This document shows positions 16,192 to 24,877 of a DNA stretch of 64,000 nt, in pieces. A program made the position numbers and the translations under genes. Below the pieces are notes generated by a model, which worked only from the letters and a program-made list of their open reading frames with translations, had not been told where the DNA came from and did not search any database. This DNA comes from Acidovorax sp. GW101-3H11 (lineage in GTDB: Bacteria; Pseudomonadota; Gammaproteobacteria; Burkholderiales; Burkholderiaceae_C): NCBI RefSeq assembly GCF_001633105.1, contig NZ_LUKZ01000009.1, positions 905,269 to 969,268 on the forward strand, in the 5' to 3' direction. The number at the start of each line of letters is the position of its first letter. The first letter of the stretch is position 1.

Positions 16192-18735
16192 TCAAGCGGC
16201 TTGGTGGATGGGGATGACCTTGGCCGAAGTCTGGCCGCGCTCTTCGGCACGCGCCGGGCGGATCTGGCCGCGCTCTTCCACAAACAGCACGTTCTCATCG
16301 GCTTTCTCGCTGTTCACGAAGGAGCGGAAGCGCTTGCGCGTCTCGGGGTCGGTCACGGCCGTCTTCCATTCGCACTGGTAGGTATTCACCACGTTCTGCA
16401 TCTGCGACTCCAGCTCAGCACACAGGCCCAGGCTGTCTTTTTGCAGCACGTCCTTGAGGTAGTCCAGACCGCCTTCAAGGTTTTCGCGCCAGGTGCTGGT
16501 GCGCTGCAGCCGGTCGGCCGTGCGCACGTAGAACATTAGCACCCGGTCGATCATGCGCACCAGCTCTTCCTTCGAGAGGTCGGACGCGAACAGCTCGGCA
16601 TGGCGCGGCTTCATGCCGCCGTTGCCGCAGATGTAGAGGTTCCAGCCCTTCTCGGTGGCGATGACGCCGATGTCCTTGCCCTGGGCCTCGGCGCATTCGC
16701 GCGTGCAGCCCGAGACGCCGAACTTGATCTTGTGCGGGGCGCGCAGGCCCTTGTAGCGATTCTCCAGCTCCACAGCCAGGCCCACGCTGTCCTGCACGCC
16801 ATAGCGGCACCAGGTCGAGCCCACACAGCTCTTCACGGTGCGCAGGGACTTCCCATAGGCATGGCCGGACTCGAAACCAGCGGCAATCAGCTCTTCCCAG
16901 ATCAACGGCAATTGCTCAACCCGCGCGCCAAACATGTCCACGCGCGCACCGCCCGTGACCTTCGTGTACAGGCCGTACTTCTTGGCCACCTGGCCCACGG
17001 CGATCAGGCCGTCGGGGGTGACCTCGCCACCAGGCATGCGCGGCACCACCGAGTAGGAGCCGTCCTTCTGGATGTTGCCCAGGTAGTAGTCGTTGCTGTC
17101 CTGCAGGCTTGCCAGGTCCTTCTTGAGCACGAATTCGTTCCAGCACGAGGCGAACACGCTGGCCGCCACGGGCTTGCAGATGTCGCAACCCAGCCCTTTG
17201 CCGTGCTTGGCCAGCAGGTCGTCGAAGCTCTTGATCTGCCCCACACGCACCAGGTGGTAGATCTCCTGGCGCGAGTACGCGAAGTGCTCGCAGATGTGGT
17301 TGTTCACGGCCATGCCACGGCGTGCCATTTCGGCCTTCATGACCTGGGTGACCAAGGGCACGCAGCCACCGCAGGTAGCGCCCGCCTTGGTGCAGGCCTT
17401 CATCTCGGCGATGGTACAGGCGCCATTGCCCACAGCAGCGCAAATGCCGCCCTTGGTGACGTTGTTGCAAGAGCAGATCTGTGCTGTATCAGGCAGCGCC
17501 TCCACGCCCAGGCCAGGCTTGGCCTTGCCGTCGCCGGACGGGAAAATCAGGAACTCGGGGTCCTCGGGCAGCGCGATACCGTTGAGCGCCATCTGCAGCA
17601 GCGTGCCATATTCGGTGGCGTCACCGATCAGCACGGCGCCCAGCAACTGCTTGCCGTCTTCGCTGATGACGATCTTCTTGTAGACCTGCCGACGTTCATC
17701 CACGTACTGGCAGCTGCGGCTGTGCGGCGTCTTGCCATGCGCGTCGCCGATGCTGGCCACATCCACCCCCATGAGCTTGAGCTTGGTGCTCATGTCGGCC
17801 CCCACAAAGGCGGCATCCACTTCACCCGCGATATGGCGTGCCGCCACCCGCGCCATGTCGTAGCCAGGTGCCACCAGGCCAAAAGTCTGTTCGTTCCAGG
17901 ACGCACATTCGCCAATGGCATACACGTTGTGGTCGCTCGTGCGGCAAGCGCTGTCGATGGCGACACCACCGCGCGGGCCGATGGCCAGTACACACTGGCG
18001 GGCCAGTTCGTCGCGCGGGCGGATGCCCGCAGAGAACACGATCATGTCGGTCTCCAGGTACGAATCGTCCGCGAACTTCATGCGGTGGCGTGCGCGTGCG
18101 CCATCGGTGATCTCTTGCGTGTTGCGGCCGGTGTGCACCTGCACGCCCAGCTCCTCGATCTTGGCCTTGAGCACACGCCCGCCGCCCTCATCGACCTGCA
18201 CGGCCATCAGGCGGGGCGCAAACTCGACCACGTGGGTTTCCAGGCCCATGTCGCGCAGCGCCTTGGCGCATTCCAGGCCCAGCAGGCCACCGCCCACCAC
18301 CACACCGGTTTTGGATTTGGCTCCCGAGGCCTGCATGGCCTCCAGGTCCTCGATGGTGCGGTAGACGAAGCAATGGTCACGGTCACGCCCCGGCACCTGC
18401 GGCACGAAGGGGTTGGAGCCCGTAGCCAGCACCAGCTTGTCGTAGGGGAAGACCTCGCCGCTGACGGTGGTCACGGTGCAGGTGCGCCGGTCGATGGACG
18501 CGGCACGCGTCCCAAGGCGCAGCGAAAAGCCTGTTCGATCAAAGAAACCAGGCTCGACCAGCGAGAGGTCCTCAGCCGTCTTGCCACTGAAAAATTCGGA
18601 CAAATGCACTCGGTCATAAGCTGCCCGGGGCTCTTCGCACAGCACCGTCACGTCCACATGGGACAGGCCCGTTTCCGCCAGGCTTTCCAGGAACTTGTGG
18701 CCCACCATGCCGTGGCCGATAAGAACAATCTTCAT
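16192..18735 (-). CDS. nirB: nitrite reductase [NAD(P)H] large subunit
   Basis: The large subunit reduces nitrite to ammonium with NAD(P)H using FAD, a [4Fe-4S] cluster and sirohaem. Domains in order are an FAD/NAD(P) oxidoreductase (IGHGMVGHKF at the N-terminus; GGGLLGLECAKAL for NAD), a BFD-like [2Fe-2S] region (CSCNNVTKGG...CGGCVP), and the nitrite/sulfite reductase domain with the cluster ligands in STWCRYG and SGCTRECAEAQ. I prefer ATG 18735 over 18744 because AGG lies eight bases upstream of it. Length (847 aa) is normal. Confidence 0.95.
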   Translation of the reverse strand: MKIVLIGHGMVGHKFLESLAETGLSHVDVTVLCEEPRAAYDRVHLSEFFSGKTAEDLSLVEPGFFDRTGFSLRLGTRAASIDRRTCTVTTVSGEVFPYDKLVLATGSNPFVPQVPGRDRDHCFVYRTIEDLEAMQASGAKSKTGVVVGGGLLGLECAKALRDMGLETHVVEFAPRLMAVQVDEGGGRVLKAKIEELGVQVHTGRNTQEITDGARARHRMKFADDSYLETDMIVFSAGIRPRDELARQCVLAIGPRGGVAIDSACRTSDHNVYAIGECASWNEQTFGLVAPGYDMARVAARHIAGEVDAAFVGADMSTKLKLMGVDVASIGDAHGKTPHSRSCQYVDERRQVYKKIVISEDGKQLLGAVLIGDATEYGTLLQMALNGIALPEDPEFLIFPSGDGKAKPGLGVEALPDTAQICSCNNVTKGGICAAVGNGACTIAEMKACTKAGATCGGCVPLVTQVMKAEMARRGMAVNNHICEHFAYSRQEIYHLVRVGQIKSFDDLLAKHGKGLGCDICKPVAASVFASCWNEFVLKKDLASLQDSNDYYLGNIQKDGSYSVVPRMPGGEVTPDGLIAVGQVAKKYGLYTKVTGGARVDMFGARVEQLPLIWEELIAAGFESGHAYGKSLRTVKSCVGSTWCRYGVQDSVGLAVELENRYKGLRAPHKIKFGVSGCTRECAEAQGKDIGVIATEKGWNLYICGNGGMKPRHAELFASDLSKEELVRMIDRVLMFYVRTADRLQRTSTWRENLEGGLDYLKDVLQKDSLGLCAELESQMQNVVNTYQCEWKTAVTDPETRKRFRSFVNSEKADENVLFVEERGQIRPARAEERGQTSAKVIPIHQAA

Positions 18736-19274
18736 GCTTTTCATCCTGCAATGGCCCGTTGCGCCGCTGGGGGATACAGGATGTGCGCCTTGCCTGCCCC
18801 AACAGGGCAGCATGACACCTCACCCTCCGCAGACAACACGGGCGTGGGTTGGAACAACCAAACGATGGGCCAACGTGCCCACCACTCGCTTGGGTTCCGC
18901 CATCGTTAGCGGAGGATTTCATGGGACCCCGGGGCAGCATTACCGAGGGATCAACAACATTTCAGCAATATCCATGCCGACGTTTCACCCCCGGGCGAAA
19001 AAGCGCGAAAACCACTTCAGAGCGAAAACTGGCGCTACCGAAGCTGTTTTCTCACGCCGCAGGGCAAAGACGCATCAATGCGGTGCGATGCGCTTCCCCA
19101 ACATGGGGAATCTGCAAGGGCTCAGCGTCCAGCGCAGCGCATCACAGGAGGTTGTTTTCTGATTTGCAAACAGCATCAACTCGGGCAGACTGCGAGCAAA
19201 GCACCTCACCCGCCCCCACAGGGCCGCGTGGGTGCCAGGCACCCCATCCCCATCTTCAACAGCAGATCACGACC
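18736..19274. promoter_or_regulatory. nirB upstream/leader region, no gene seen
   Basis: This 539-bp gap precedes nirB and holds no convincing gene. A hairpin CTGCCC-5 nt-GGGCAG lies at 18794-18810 and a small GGTTG/CAACC hairpin near 18847-18860. Because a NIT-ANTAR protein is encoded downstream, an ANTAR-responsive leader with hexaloop hairpins would be expected here on the minus strand, but I could not identify an exact match. Confidence 0.4.
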
Positions 19275-19472
19275 ATGAGCGTAGAACGCAGAGTCGCCTC
19301 AGACCGGCGCAGTGGCAAGGACCGGCGAGAGACGGAAGCCGGCCCCCCGACCAACTTTGAACGGCGGCGCAATGTCGAAGCGCGGCAACCCGAGCTGACA
19401 GAGCTGCACCTGAGCGAGGATGAACTCAAAGCCCTGGGGTTTGCGCCAGGGACGCCTGCGCCTCAAAAGTAA
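19275..19472 (+). CDS. small arginine-rich hypothetical protein, 65 aa
   Basis: The protein begins MSVERRVASDRRSGKDRR and continues with an acidic C-terminal half containing LHLSEDELKALGF. It is strongly biphasic: a basic N-terminus, then an acidic end. I do not know its function. The frame is open upstream to 18849, but the upstream part is not protein-like, so the ATG at 19275 is chosen. It is divergent from nirB. Confidence 0.5.
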   Translation: MSVERRVASDRRSGKDRRETEAGPPTNFERRRNVEARQPELTELHLSEDELKALGFAPGTPAPQK

Positions 19473-19654
19473 TGACTCAGGTGCCAGCGCAGCGATGGTG
19501 GCTGTGCAAGCCCTCCCGCAGCACGATCAACACAGACGGCCACGCCACCTGAATCCGGGTGAGCCGTCCACCAGTCAGGACAACGCAGGCGCCATACATG
19601 CGCGGCATTGCGTGCCCCCTTTCACGGGCAATGACGCTCTTGCCCACAGGGCAC

Positions 19655-19960
19655 TCAGCCGCCAATCCCAGGCAGCACGATCACGCGGTGCGCCACCATG
19701 TCCAGCGCGGGCCGGGCGTTGCCCTGTTTGTCGGTCCACACACGCGGAGAAAGGCTGCCCGACAGCGCCACGGAGTCGCCGTCTTGCATGGCACGCATTT
19801 CGGCACAGACCGCTGCATCAAACGCAATCACATTGACAAACAGCAGCTCCCCATCGGCGGTGCTGGCACGCACTTTGGCCAAGGTGAAAGTCTTGCCCGC
19901 CTTGTCCGTGCGTTGCTCGGTCTCGCCATACAGCCTTCCGGCCACCAGTCCATCAATCAT
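19655..19960 (-). CDS. SSB-like OB-fold protein
   Basis: A 101-residue protein resembling the OB fold of single-stranded DNA-binding proteins: MIDGLVAGRLYGETEQRTDK...FTLAKVRA...FVNVIAFD...GDSVALSGSLSPRVWTDKQG. It lacks the acidic C-terminal tail that SSB uses to recruit partners, so it is not the housekeeping SSB. The ATG at 19960 starts the recognisable fold. It is the last chromosomal gene before the island and is read towards the left. Confidence 0.75.
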   Translation of the reverse strand: MIDGLVAGRLYGETEQRTDKAGKTFTLAKVRASTADGELLFVNVIAFDAAVCAEMRAMQDGDSVALSGSLSPRVWTDKQGNARPALDMVAHRVIVLPGIGG

Positions 19961-20080
19961 GAAGATCCTTGGCCCGCTGCGGGCGTTGCTTTGTTCTGCC
20001 GTGACACCCTTGCTGGAGCACAGCGCCAATGAAAGGGACGTGATCCAACAGCCTGCGCAAAGTCGGTATTGAGGCGCAAA

Positions 20081-20120
20081 AGCAAAAAAGCCCAGAACCT
20101 TTCGGTTCTGGGCTTTTGCT
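20081..20120 (-). terminator. terminator of the former tRNA-Pro gene
   Basis: A near-perfect inverted repeat AGCAAAA...AAGCCCAGAACC-TTTC-GGTTCTGGGCTT...TTGCT. Read on the minus strand it gives a GC-rich hairpin followed by T residues. It lies five bases beyond the CCA end of the tRNA-Pro fragment, so it is the original terminator of that tRNA gene. Confidence 0.88.
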
Positions 20121-20125
20121 AACAA

Positions 20126-20170
20126 TGGTCGGCGTGGCGGGATTCGAACTCGCTACCCCTTGCACCCCAT
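20126..20170 (-). other. left attachment site: 3' half of tRNA-Pro(GGG)
   Basis: On the minus strand these 45 nt run from anticodon-loop position ~32 (ATGGGGT, anticodon GGG) through the 3' anticodon strand GCAAG, variable loop, T loop TTCGAAT and acceptor 3' strand CACGCCG to the discriminator A and CCA. The sequence to the right has no anticodon 5' strand, D arm or acceptor 5' strand. The T stem (GCGAG/CCCGC) carries an A-C mismatch, a sign that this half is no longer under selection. This is the usual target and break point of tyrosine integrases. The intact tRNA-Pro should lie at the other end of the element. Confidence 0.8.
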
Positions 20171-20328
20171 TCATTTTTGGGTAGATTTTGGTGGATTTCC
20201 GTGGATCAATAAAATCCTTTAAAAACAATAGGTTAAGCGATAAAATTAAAGAAAAGGAGTCCCAACAAATCCCCTACCATCCCATTTCTGGTGGACCCCT
20301 GGGTGGACCCCTGGAAGCTGGAGAAACT

Positions 20329-21831
20329 ATGCGCTACCCAAAATCTGGCATTGGCCGGAAGTGGACGGTCATCGAGCTGAAAGCCATTGGTCCATCCTGG
20401 AAGGGCGAGGTCCTGAGCGACGGTGACGGCCTCAGCGGCCAAGTGCTGGCCGCCGCTGACGGCAGCGTTTCCATCAAGTTCCGCTACGGGTTCAAATGGG
20501 ATGGCAAGAAAACATGGCACTACTGCGGTGCGTGGCCGACCGCGACGCTGGACGAGATCCGGACGAATCGAGACAACGCACGGAAAGCTGTACGGGACGG
20601 CATCAATCCCAATGACCAGCGGAAAGCTGTTCGCATCGAGAACCGCCTTCAAGTAGAACGGGTTATCGCAGAGCAGAAAAAACGGGACGCCGACAACATT
20701 ACTGTGCAGTCCCTGTTCGACGCCTGGGTAACCGATGGCGTCAAGCGCGAGGACAACAACGCGGAAATCAAGCGTTCTTTCAACAAGGACGTTCTGCCCG
20801 CCATCGGCACCCTACCTGTGAAGGATGTGACGGAGCACCACATTCGGGCTCTGCTTCGAGCGATGGTCGATCGAGGAGTCAATCGGCTCGCCGTCATCGC
20901 CTCCCATGATCTCAAGCAGATGTTCGTCTGGGCGGAGGAGCGGCAGCCATGGCGGCGCCTGCTGCAGGAAGGGAATCCGACAGCCCTTGTGGCAGTCGAG
21001 AACCTTGTGGATGCCGACTACGATCTTTCCAACGAGGGCACCAGAACCCTTTCTCCGAAGGAAATCAGGGAGCTGCGTGACATCTTCGCTGCCATGCACC
21101 AGGCCTACGAAGCGGCTCCCGACAAGCGCCGGGCCAAGCGGCCTGTCTTGAAGGAGACGCAGTTGGCCCTCTGGATCAGCCTGTCCACGGCCTGCCGCAT
21201 CGGCGAACTGCTCATGGCCGAATGGAAGCACGTGAACTTGGAGATCGGGGCGTGGTTCATCCCCAAAAAGAATGCCAAAGGGAAGCGCGGCAAGAAGCAG
21301 GACCAGGTTGTCTATCTCTCCGCTTTTGCGCTGAAGCAGTTCAAGGCACTCCACGAGCTGACGAAGGCCTCCAAATGGTGCTTCCCGTGTGCCGACGGGG
21401 AAAACCACGTGAACGAAAAGACAGTCAGCAAGCAAGTGGGCGACCGGCAGTGCCGCTTCAAGGACCGCAAGCCGTTGAAGAACCGGGTTCACGACGATAC
21501 GCTGGTCCTGTCCGGGGGTGAAAACGGCAAGTGGACACCTCACGACATGCGAAGGACAGCCGCAACGATGATGCAGCATCTGGAAGTGACACCAGAGGTC
21601 ATCGACCAATGCCAGAACCATGTGCTGGCGGGAAGCAAAGTGCGACGGCACTATCTGCACTACAAATACAGCAAGGAAAAGCGCGAAGCGTGGCGGCTCC
21701 TTGGAGAAAGGCTCACGGCAATCTTCGAAGGAAAGGACGAGGATGAATCGACCCGCGCGCCTGAAGTCGACATCGAGGCGCTTTTCATCCAATCGCTGAA
21801 AGAAGAGGCGGCTCTTGAGGCCCCGGCATGA
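20329..21831 (+). CDS. int: site-specific tyrosine integrase of the island
   Basis: A tyrosine recombinase of 500 aa with an N-terminal arm-binding domain, a core-binding SAM-like domain (~residues 110-200) and the catalytic domain. The catalytic set is visible: Arg in TACRIGELL (~290), the HDMRR box (~405-409), and the nucleophilic Tyr in HYLHYKY near residue 442-445. The ATG at 20329 has GGAG seven bases upstream; the frame is open further up to 20188, overlapping non-coding att sequence. Placed 160 bp inside the tRNA-Pro fragment and reading inwards, it is the enzyme expected to integrate and excise the element. Confidence 0.93.
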   Translation: MRYPKSGIGRKWTVIELKAIGPSWKGEVLSDGDGLSGQVLAAADGSVSIKFRYGFKWDGKKTWHYCGAWPTATLDEIRTNRDNARKAVRDGINPNDQRKAVRIENRLQVERVIAEQKKRDADNITVQSLFDAWVTDGVKREDNNAEIKRSFNKDVLPAIGTLPVKDVTEHHIRALLRAMVDRGVNRLAVIASHDLKQMFVWAEERQPWRRLLQEGNPTALVAVENLVDADYDLSNEGTRTLSPKEIRELRDIFAAMHQAYEAAPDKRRAKRPVLKETQLALWISLSTACRIGELLMAEWKHVNLEIGAWFIPKKNAKGKRGKKQDQVVYLSAFALKQFKALHELTKASKWCFPCADGENHVNEKTVSKQVGDRQCRFKDRKPLKNRVHDDTLVLSGGENGKWTPHDMRRTAATMMQHLEVTPEVIDQCQNHVLAGSKVRRHYLHYKYSKEKREAWRLLGERLTAIFEGKDEDESTRAPEVDIEALFIQSLKEEAALEAPA

Positions 21832-22079
21832 TCTCTTAAAAATGTGCGTATTCCGGCGATGCCGATCAGTCAATCCTGGAACGTGAGCACAGCAGGTCCG
21901 GCGAGCAATCGGCAGGATCGCTTCATGTCCCGCGCAAGCTGCCCCGGCAGCAGCCCGGCATCGAGCCCGCAAAGCGCCCTGACCACTACCTCAATAACCT
22001 GGTACGCATGTTGGACAAGGAGATGCGCGCGACGGCGTTGCCGCTGCTTGCTGCTCGGCGGGTATTTGTATTTGGGAAA

Positions 22080-22850
22080 CTATTGGGCCGGTAACTGCAG
22101 AGTCATTCGCAAGAGAAGCTCAGAGGTTTCATCTTTCGGTTCAGTCTTGCCCACTTGGGAATTGTTTGCACGAACGCTGGACACCACTTTCAAGTAGCTC
22201 GCCCCCGCAGCGAGCTGACTTTTTGCCGCGTCGATCAGGCCAAGCCTTGATGCAGGATCAAACATCAGCAACAACCCCAGGATCACAAGACCATTGAAAA
22301 AGCGCCGCTGCGCCACCTTGATGAAGGTGAGCTTCAGGTTAATGGTGTCGCGGTTGCGCCTGCCTTGCAGTAGCGACTGTTGGATCAGAATCTTTTGAAG
22401 GTTCTTTTTCTGCTCCTTGACTTGGACAATGTCCTCCACGCCTATGACGTGATAATTGGCGACTGCGAGGGTTTTGAGGGCCCAGTGGGCCGCGGTAATG
22501 AAGTAGATGACCGCCAGGATAAAGATGCCTGTCCACGCGAAACATCCCCAACCCGGAGAACAAGTCAACGAGGGCCCGGCGTTGCCGATAGCCCATGTCA
22601 TCAATGGAATCAACGCGGCGACGGCAGCAAGGTAGGTCGTCGCCCGGGCTTCGGCTCCAGCTTTTCGTTTGTCTTCTTCATCCGTGATGCGCCTCGCCGC
22701 CTCGAGATACAAGGAGGCCTCGGCGTCACCTATGCCCTGCAGGTCCTGGATGCGCGCATCCAGTTCGCGGCCGTCCTGCTGAAGCTTAGCGAGCTCCGCA
22801 GGAGAGCACATTTCAGGCCGTGGCCAAATCGCCTGCAGTAGCTTGTTCAT
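22080..22850 (-). CDS. membrane protein in the graspetide-like cluster, 256 aa
   Basis: The N-terminal ~70 residues are charged and helical. Three hydrophobic segments follow (TYLAAVAALIPLMTWAIG, TGIFILAVIYFITAAHWAL, GLVILGLLLMF), then a soluble tail. I do not recognise the family. Its start overlaps the end of the ATP-grasp gene by 38 bp, so it is the third gene of the precursor/ligase operon. It could be an export, anchoring or immunity component. That role is inferred from position only. Confidence 0.7.
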   Translation of the reverse strand: MNKLLQAIWPRPEMCSPAELAKLQQDGRELDARIQDLQGIGDAEASLYLEAARRITDEEDKRKAGAEARATTYLAAVAALIPLMTWAIGNAGPSLTCSPGWGCFAWTGIFILAVIYFITAAHWALKTLAVANYHVIGVEDIVQVKEQKKNLQKILIQQSLLQGRRNRDTINLKLTFIKVAQRRFFNGLVILGLLLMFDPASRLGLIDAAKSQLAAGASYLKVVSSVRANNSQVGKTEPKDETSELLLRMTLQLPAQ

Positions 22851-23796
22851 TCGCGATCTGCGCCAGCTCGGCCACGATGGCGGCGGCGATGGGATGCCCC
22901 GTCCGGGTCTCTATCCATGCCCACTGGCCATTCGGATTGATCTCAAGAAACCACAACTGCCCTTCAGGGTCCAAGACGAAATCCAGCGCTCCGAAGCGCA
23001 GGCCCAGGCTACGCGTCATAGCTATGCATTTCCGGGCGATCTCGGACGGAAGGACGTAAACGGAGTGCGCCAGGTCCGGCGCCGAAGTCTTGCGCCAGTC
23101 CACCTCCGTTTCAGGGTGGCCTTGGGAGTCAATAGTTACGGCAAACACCCGATCCCCAACAACCGTGGCGCGCACGTCATATCGTTTCTTGATTTCCCGT
23201 TGAAGTATCAGTGGGCAGACCCTGATGGAGAGAGGGTCGGTTTGCGCATCGATGTGGACGCGGGAGGTGAAGACGACCCTGTCGGTACGTTGCCCCTTCA
23301 CGACAGCGTTTCTCAGCGGTTTGCCGACAACCCTTCTTTCCGCGGCAAACGCCTGTGCAGCAACCGGAGAATTGCCGATCAGCGTCTCGGGTATCAGAAA
23401 CCCGAGCCTCCGGGCAACAGTTAACTGCCTGATCTTGTCCTCAGCAAGCGCTATCGCGTGAGGGGCATTGAGCCAGCGATCCCCGACCGCCCAATAGAGC
23501 GATTGCAATGTCGCTTGCCACTCTACGGCAGCGTAAGCCTGTTCGGCCTCGTGAATGTCCGAAAGCGGCTCGGGGGTGCCTGGCCTCCGAAAGTACGCAG
23601 CCTTGACACGAGACAGGTCGAAAGACACCCCTTGGAGATCGAAATGCCAAGCATCGTCTACTTCTGGCCGACAGTAGAAGGCACCTTTCGGGAGTTCTTC
23701 CGTATTGAGCCTCAGGTAGGCGAGCCCCTTGCGTTGAAGCTCAAGTACGATGAAATCGCTCGTTAGGTCCCTTTGGCTGGTGACGATGAGAATCAT
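22813..23796 (-). CDS. ATP-grasp ligase, MvdD-like (graspetide maturase)
   Basis: The 327-residue protein has the pre-ATP-grasp domain typical of graspetide ligases (MILIVTSQRDLTSDFIVLEL... KAAYFRRP, residues 1-95). A nucleotide-binding segment EDKIRQLTVARRLGFLIPETLI follows, then REIKKRYDVRATVVGDRVFAV, and the metal-binding end ALDFVLDPEGQLWFLEINPNGQW. Such enzymes activate Asp/Glu side chains with ATP and link them to Thr/Ser or Lys in a precursor peptide. The gene begins 8 bp after the stop of a repeat-containing small protein with the right residues, which supports this role over glutathione- or RimK-like activity. Confidence 0.85.
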   Translation of the reverse strand: MILIVTSQRDLTSDFIVLELQRKGLAYLRLNTEELPKGAFYCRPEVDDAWHFDLQGVSFDLSRVKAAYFRRPGTPEPLSDIHEAEQAYAAVEWQATLQSLYWAVGDRWLNAPHAIALAEDKIRQLTVARRLGFLIPETLIGNSPVAAQAFAAERRVVGKPLRNAVVKGQRTDRVVFTSRVHIDAQTDPLSIRVCPLILQREIKKRYDVRATVVGDRVFAVTIDSQGHPETEVDWRKTSAPDLAHSVYVLPSEIARKCIAMTRSLGLRFGALDFVLDPEGQLWFLEINPNGQWAWIETRTGHPIAAAIVAELAQIANEQATAGDLATA

Positions 23797-23804
23797 GGCC
23801 TACT

Positions 23805-24149
23805 TCAGTCGTCGCGTTCCATGTTGGCAAACGTCTTCGTAGTGAGCCCCAGCAGGTGCGCATTCCAGTCCTGGTCATCCTGCTCCGCCTCGGCCTTTGT
23901 TTTAGTTTGCAGTTCCAGCAAGGAGGGCTCGGAACTGTCGTCCCGCTCCAACTGTGCCTCGGTTTTCGTGGTCAGCTCAGCCAAATTCGCCAGCGCTTCG
24001 ACGATTGGCGCCCCCTCCATAAGCCATACATGCCGTTGTCCACAATAGGCCCCCGGCAACTGGGCGTTACCGGTGCGCTCAATGGACGCTGCGGTGAGCA
24101 GCGGGCTAATCCGCCCCCTTGGCGGCGGTTGCAATTGGGGCTCTGTCAT
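23805..24149 (-). CDS. probable graspetide precursor with three core repeats
   Basis: A 114-residue protein. Residues 1-58 would be the leader (a PLLTAASIERTGN segment and LPGAYCGQRH). The C-terminal half has three copies of a 13-residue unit at 59-71, 80-92 and 102-114: LTTKTEAQLERDD, LQTKTKAEAEQDD and LTTKTFANMERDD. The consensus L-x-T-K-T-x-A-x-x-E-x-D-D puts Thr/Lys donors before Glu/Asp acceptors, as in omega-ester peptides. The last unit ends at the very C-terminus. Start ATG 24149 has GGAAG upstream. The adjacent ATP-grasp ligase makes the precursor role likely, though ring pattern and product are unknown. Confidence 0.78.
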   Translation of the reverse strand: MTEPQLQPPPRGRISPLLTAASIERTGNAQLPGAYCGQRHVWLMEGAPIVEALANLAELTTKTEAQLERDDSSEPSLLELQTKTKAEAEQDDQDWNAHLLGLTTKTFANMERDD

Positions 24150-24319
24150 GTTTTCTTCCCGGAAACGATGCAGCAAAAGGCTCAAGCCTCTATCTTATTC
24201 GTAGCAGGGAGAAACATCGACCGGATCGTTTCCTCTGTCTCCCACGCCCATCGGGCGGTCACTTATGCGATGCCATCCACTCCTGCCGCACGGGTGCTAC
24301 GCGCGGACAGTGGCAACGC

Positions 24320-24793
24320 TCAGTCCGCTGCTGCGGTCGCCAGGGACCAGGCCCAATCCGGCTTCCCAGGATACTGGCTGCTGTCGCTAGGCACCGCGCC
24401 AAGGCGCTTGAAAAAGCGTTCATGCGCCTCGGAGTACGCGCGCTCGCTGAACACAATGGTCTCGGTTTCAAACTCATCCCTCAGGGCACTTGCGAGGCCG
24501 CGCGCAATTGCAAGACCAAAACCCTTCCCCACAAATTCGGTTTCAACCGCGAAGTGCTCCACCACTGCGGTCTTGCTGTCGCGCAAGCGCCACTGATGAA
24601 CATAGGCACCCTGCCTCCCGTTGATCCTTATGTACAGATCCGGGGTGGAAGCTCTGGCGCTCTGCAGTAACCCGATTCCCTCGTGCTGCTGATAGAGGCA
24701 GGCGTATCGGACAAACCGGTGCTCCAACGCTTGCCTTATCACGTCGTCGTCCAGCATGGGATCTAGCTTTGCAGATCGGCGCGACCATGGCAT
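24320..24793 (-). CDS. GNAT-family N-acetyltransferase
   Basis: A GNAT fold is suggested by VVEHFAVETEFVGKGFGLAIARGLASAL, where the acetyl-CoA pyrophosphate loop reads FVGKGFG. A C-terminal ERFFKRLGAVP beta-bulge region follows. The start is uncertain (ATG 24793 or 24757). It is on the same strand as the precursor and ATP-grasp genes, 170 bp upstream, so it could modify the peptide or be an independent gene. The substrate is unknown. Confidence 0.75.
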   Translation of the reverse strand: MPWSRRSAKLDPMLDDDVIRQALEHRFVRYACLYQQHEGIGLLQSARASTPDLYIRINGRQGAYVHQWRLRDSKTAVVEHFAVETEFVGKGFGLAIARGLASALRDEFETETIVFSERAYSEAHERFFKRLGAVPSDSSQYPGKPDWAWSLATAAAD

Positions 24794-24877
24794 GTTCCAG
24801 CCCACAGCGTTTCCTTCGTGGTTTGCGGATTCCGATCATTCCATCCAGCGGCGCGGCCCCACGGCTCGGCCGCAGGG

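Noticed and set aside
16600-18909. 769-aa plus-strand open frame
   Set aside because: It is a shadow of nirB on the opposite strand, His/Ala/Gly rich with no motif; nirB itself is unambiguous.
23805-24149. Lanthipeptide or lasso-peptide precursor
   Set aside because: There is no LanM/LanB or lasso cyclase nearby, and the core lacks the Cys/Ser pattern. The adjacent ATP-grasp ligase points to a graspetide.
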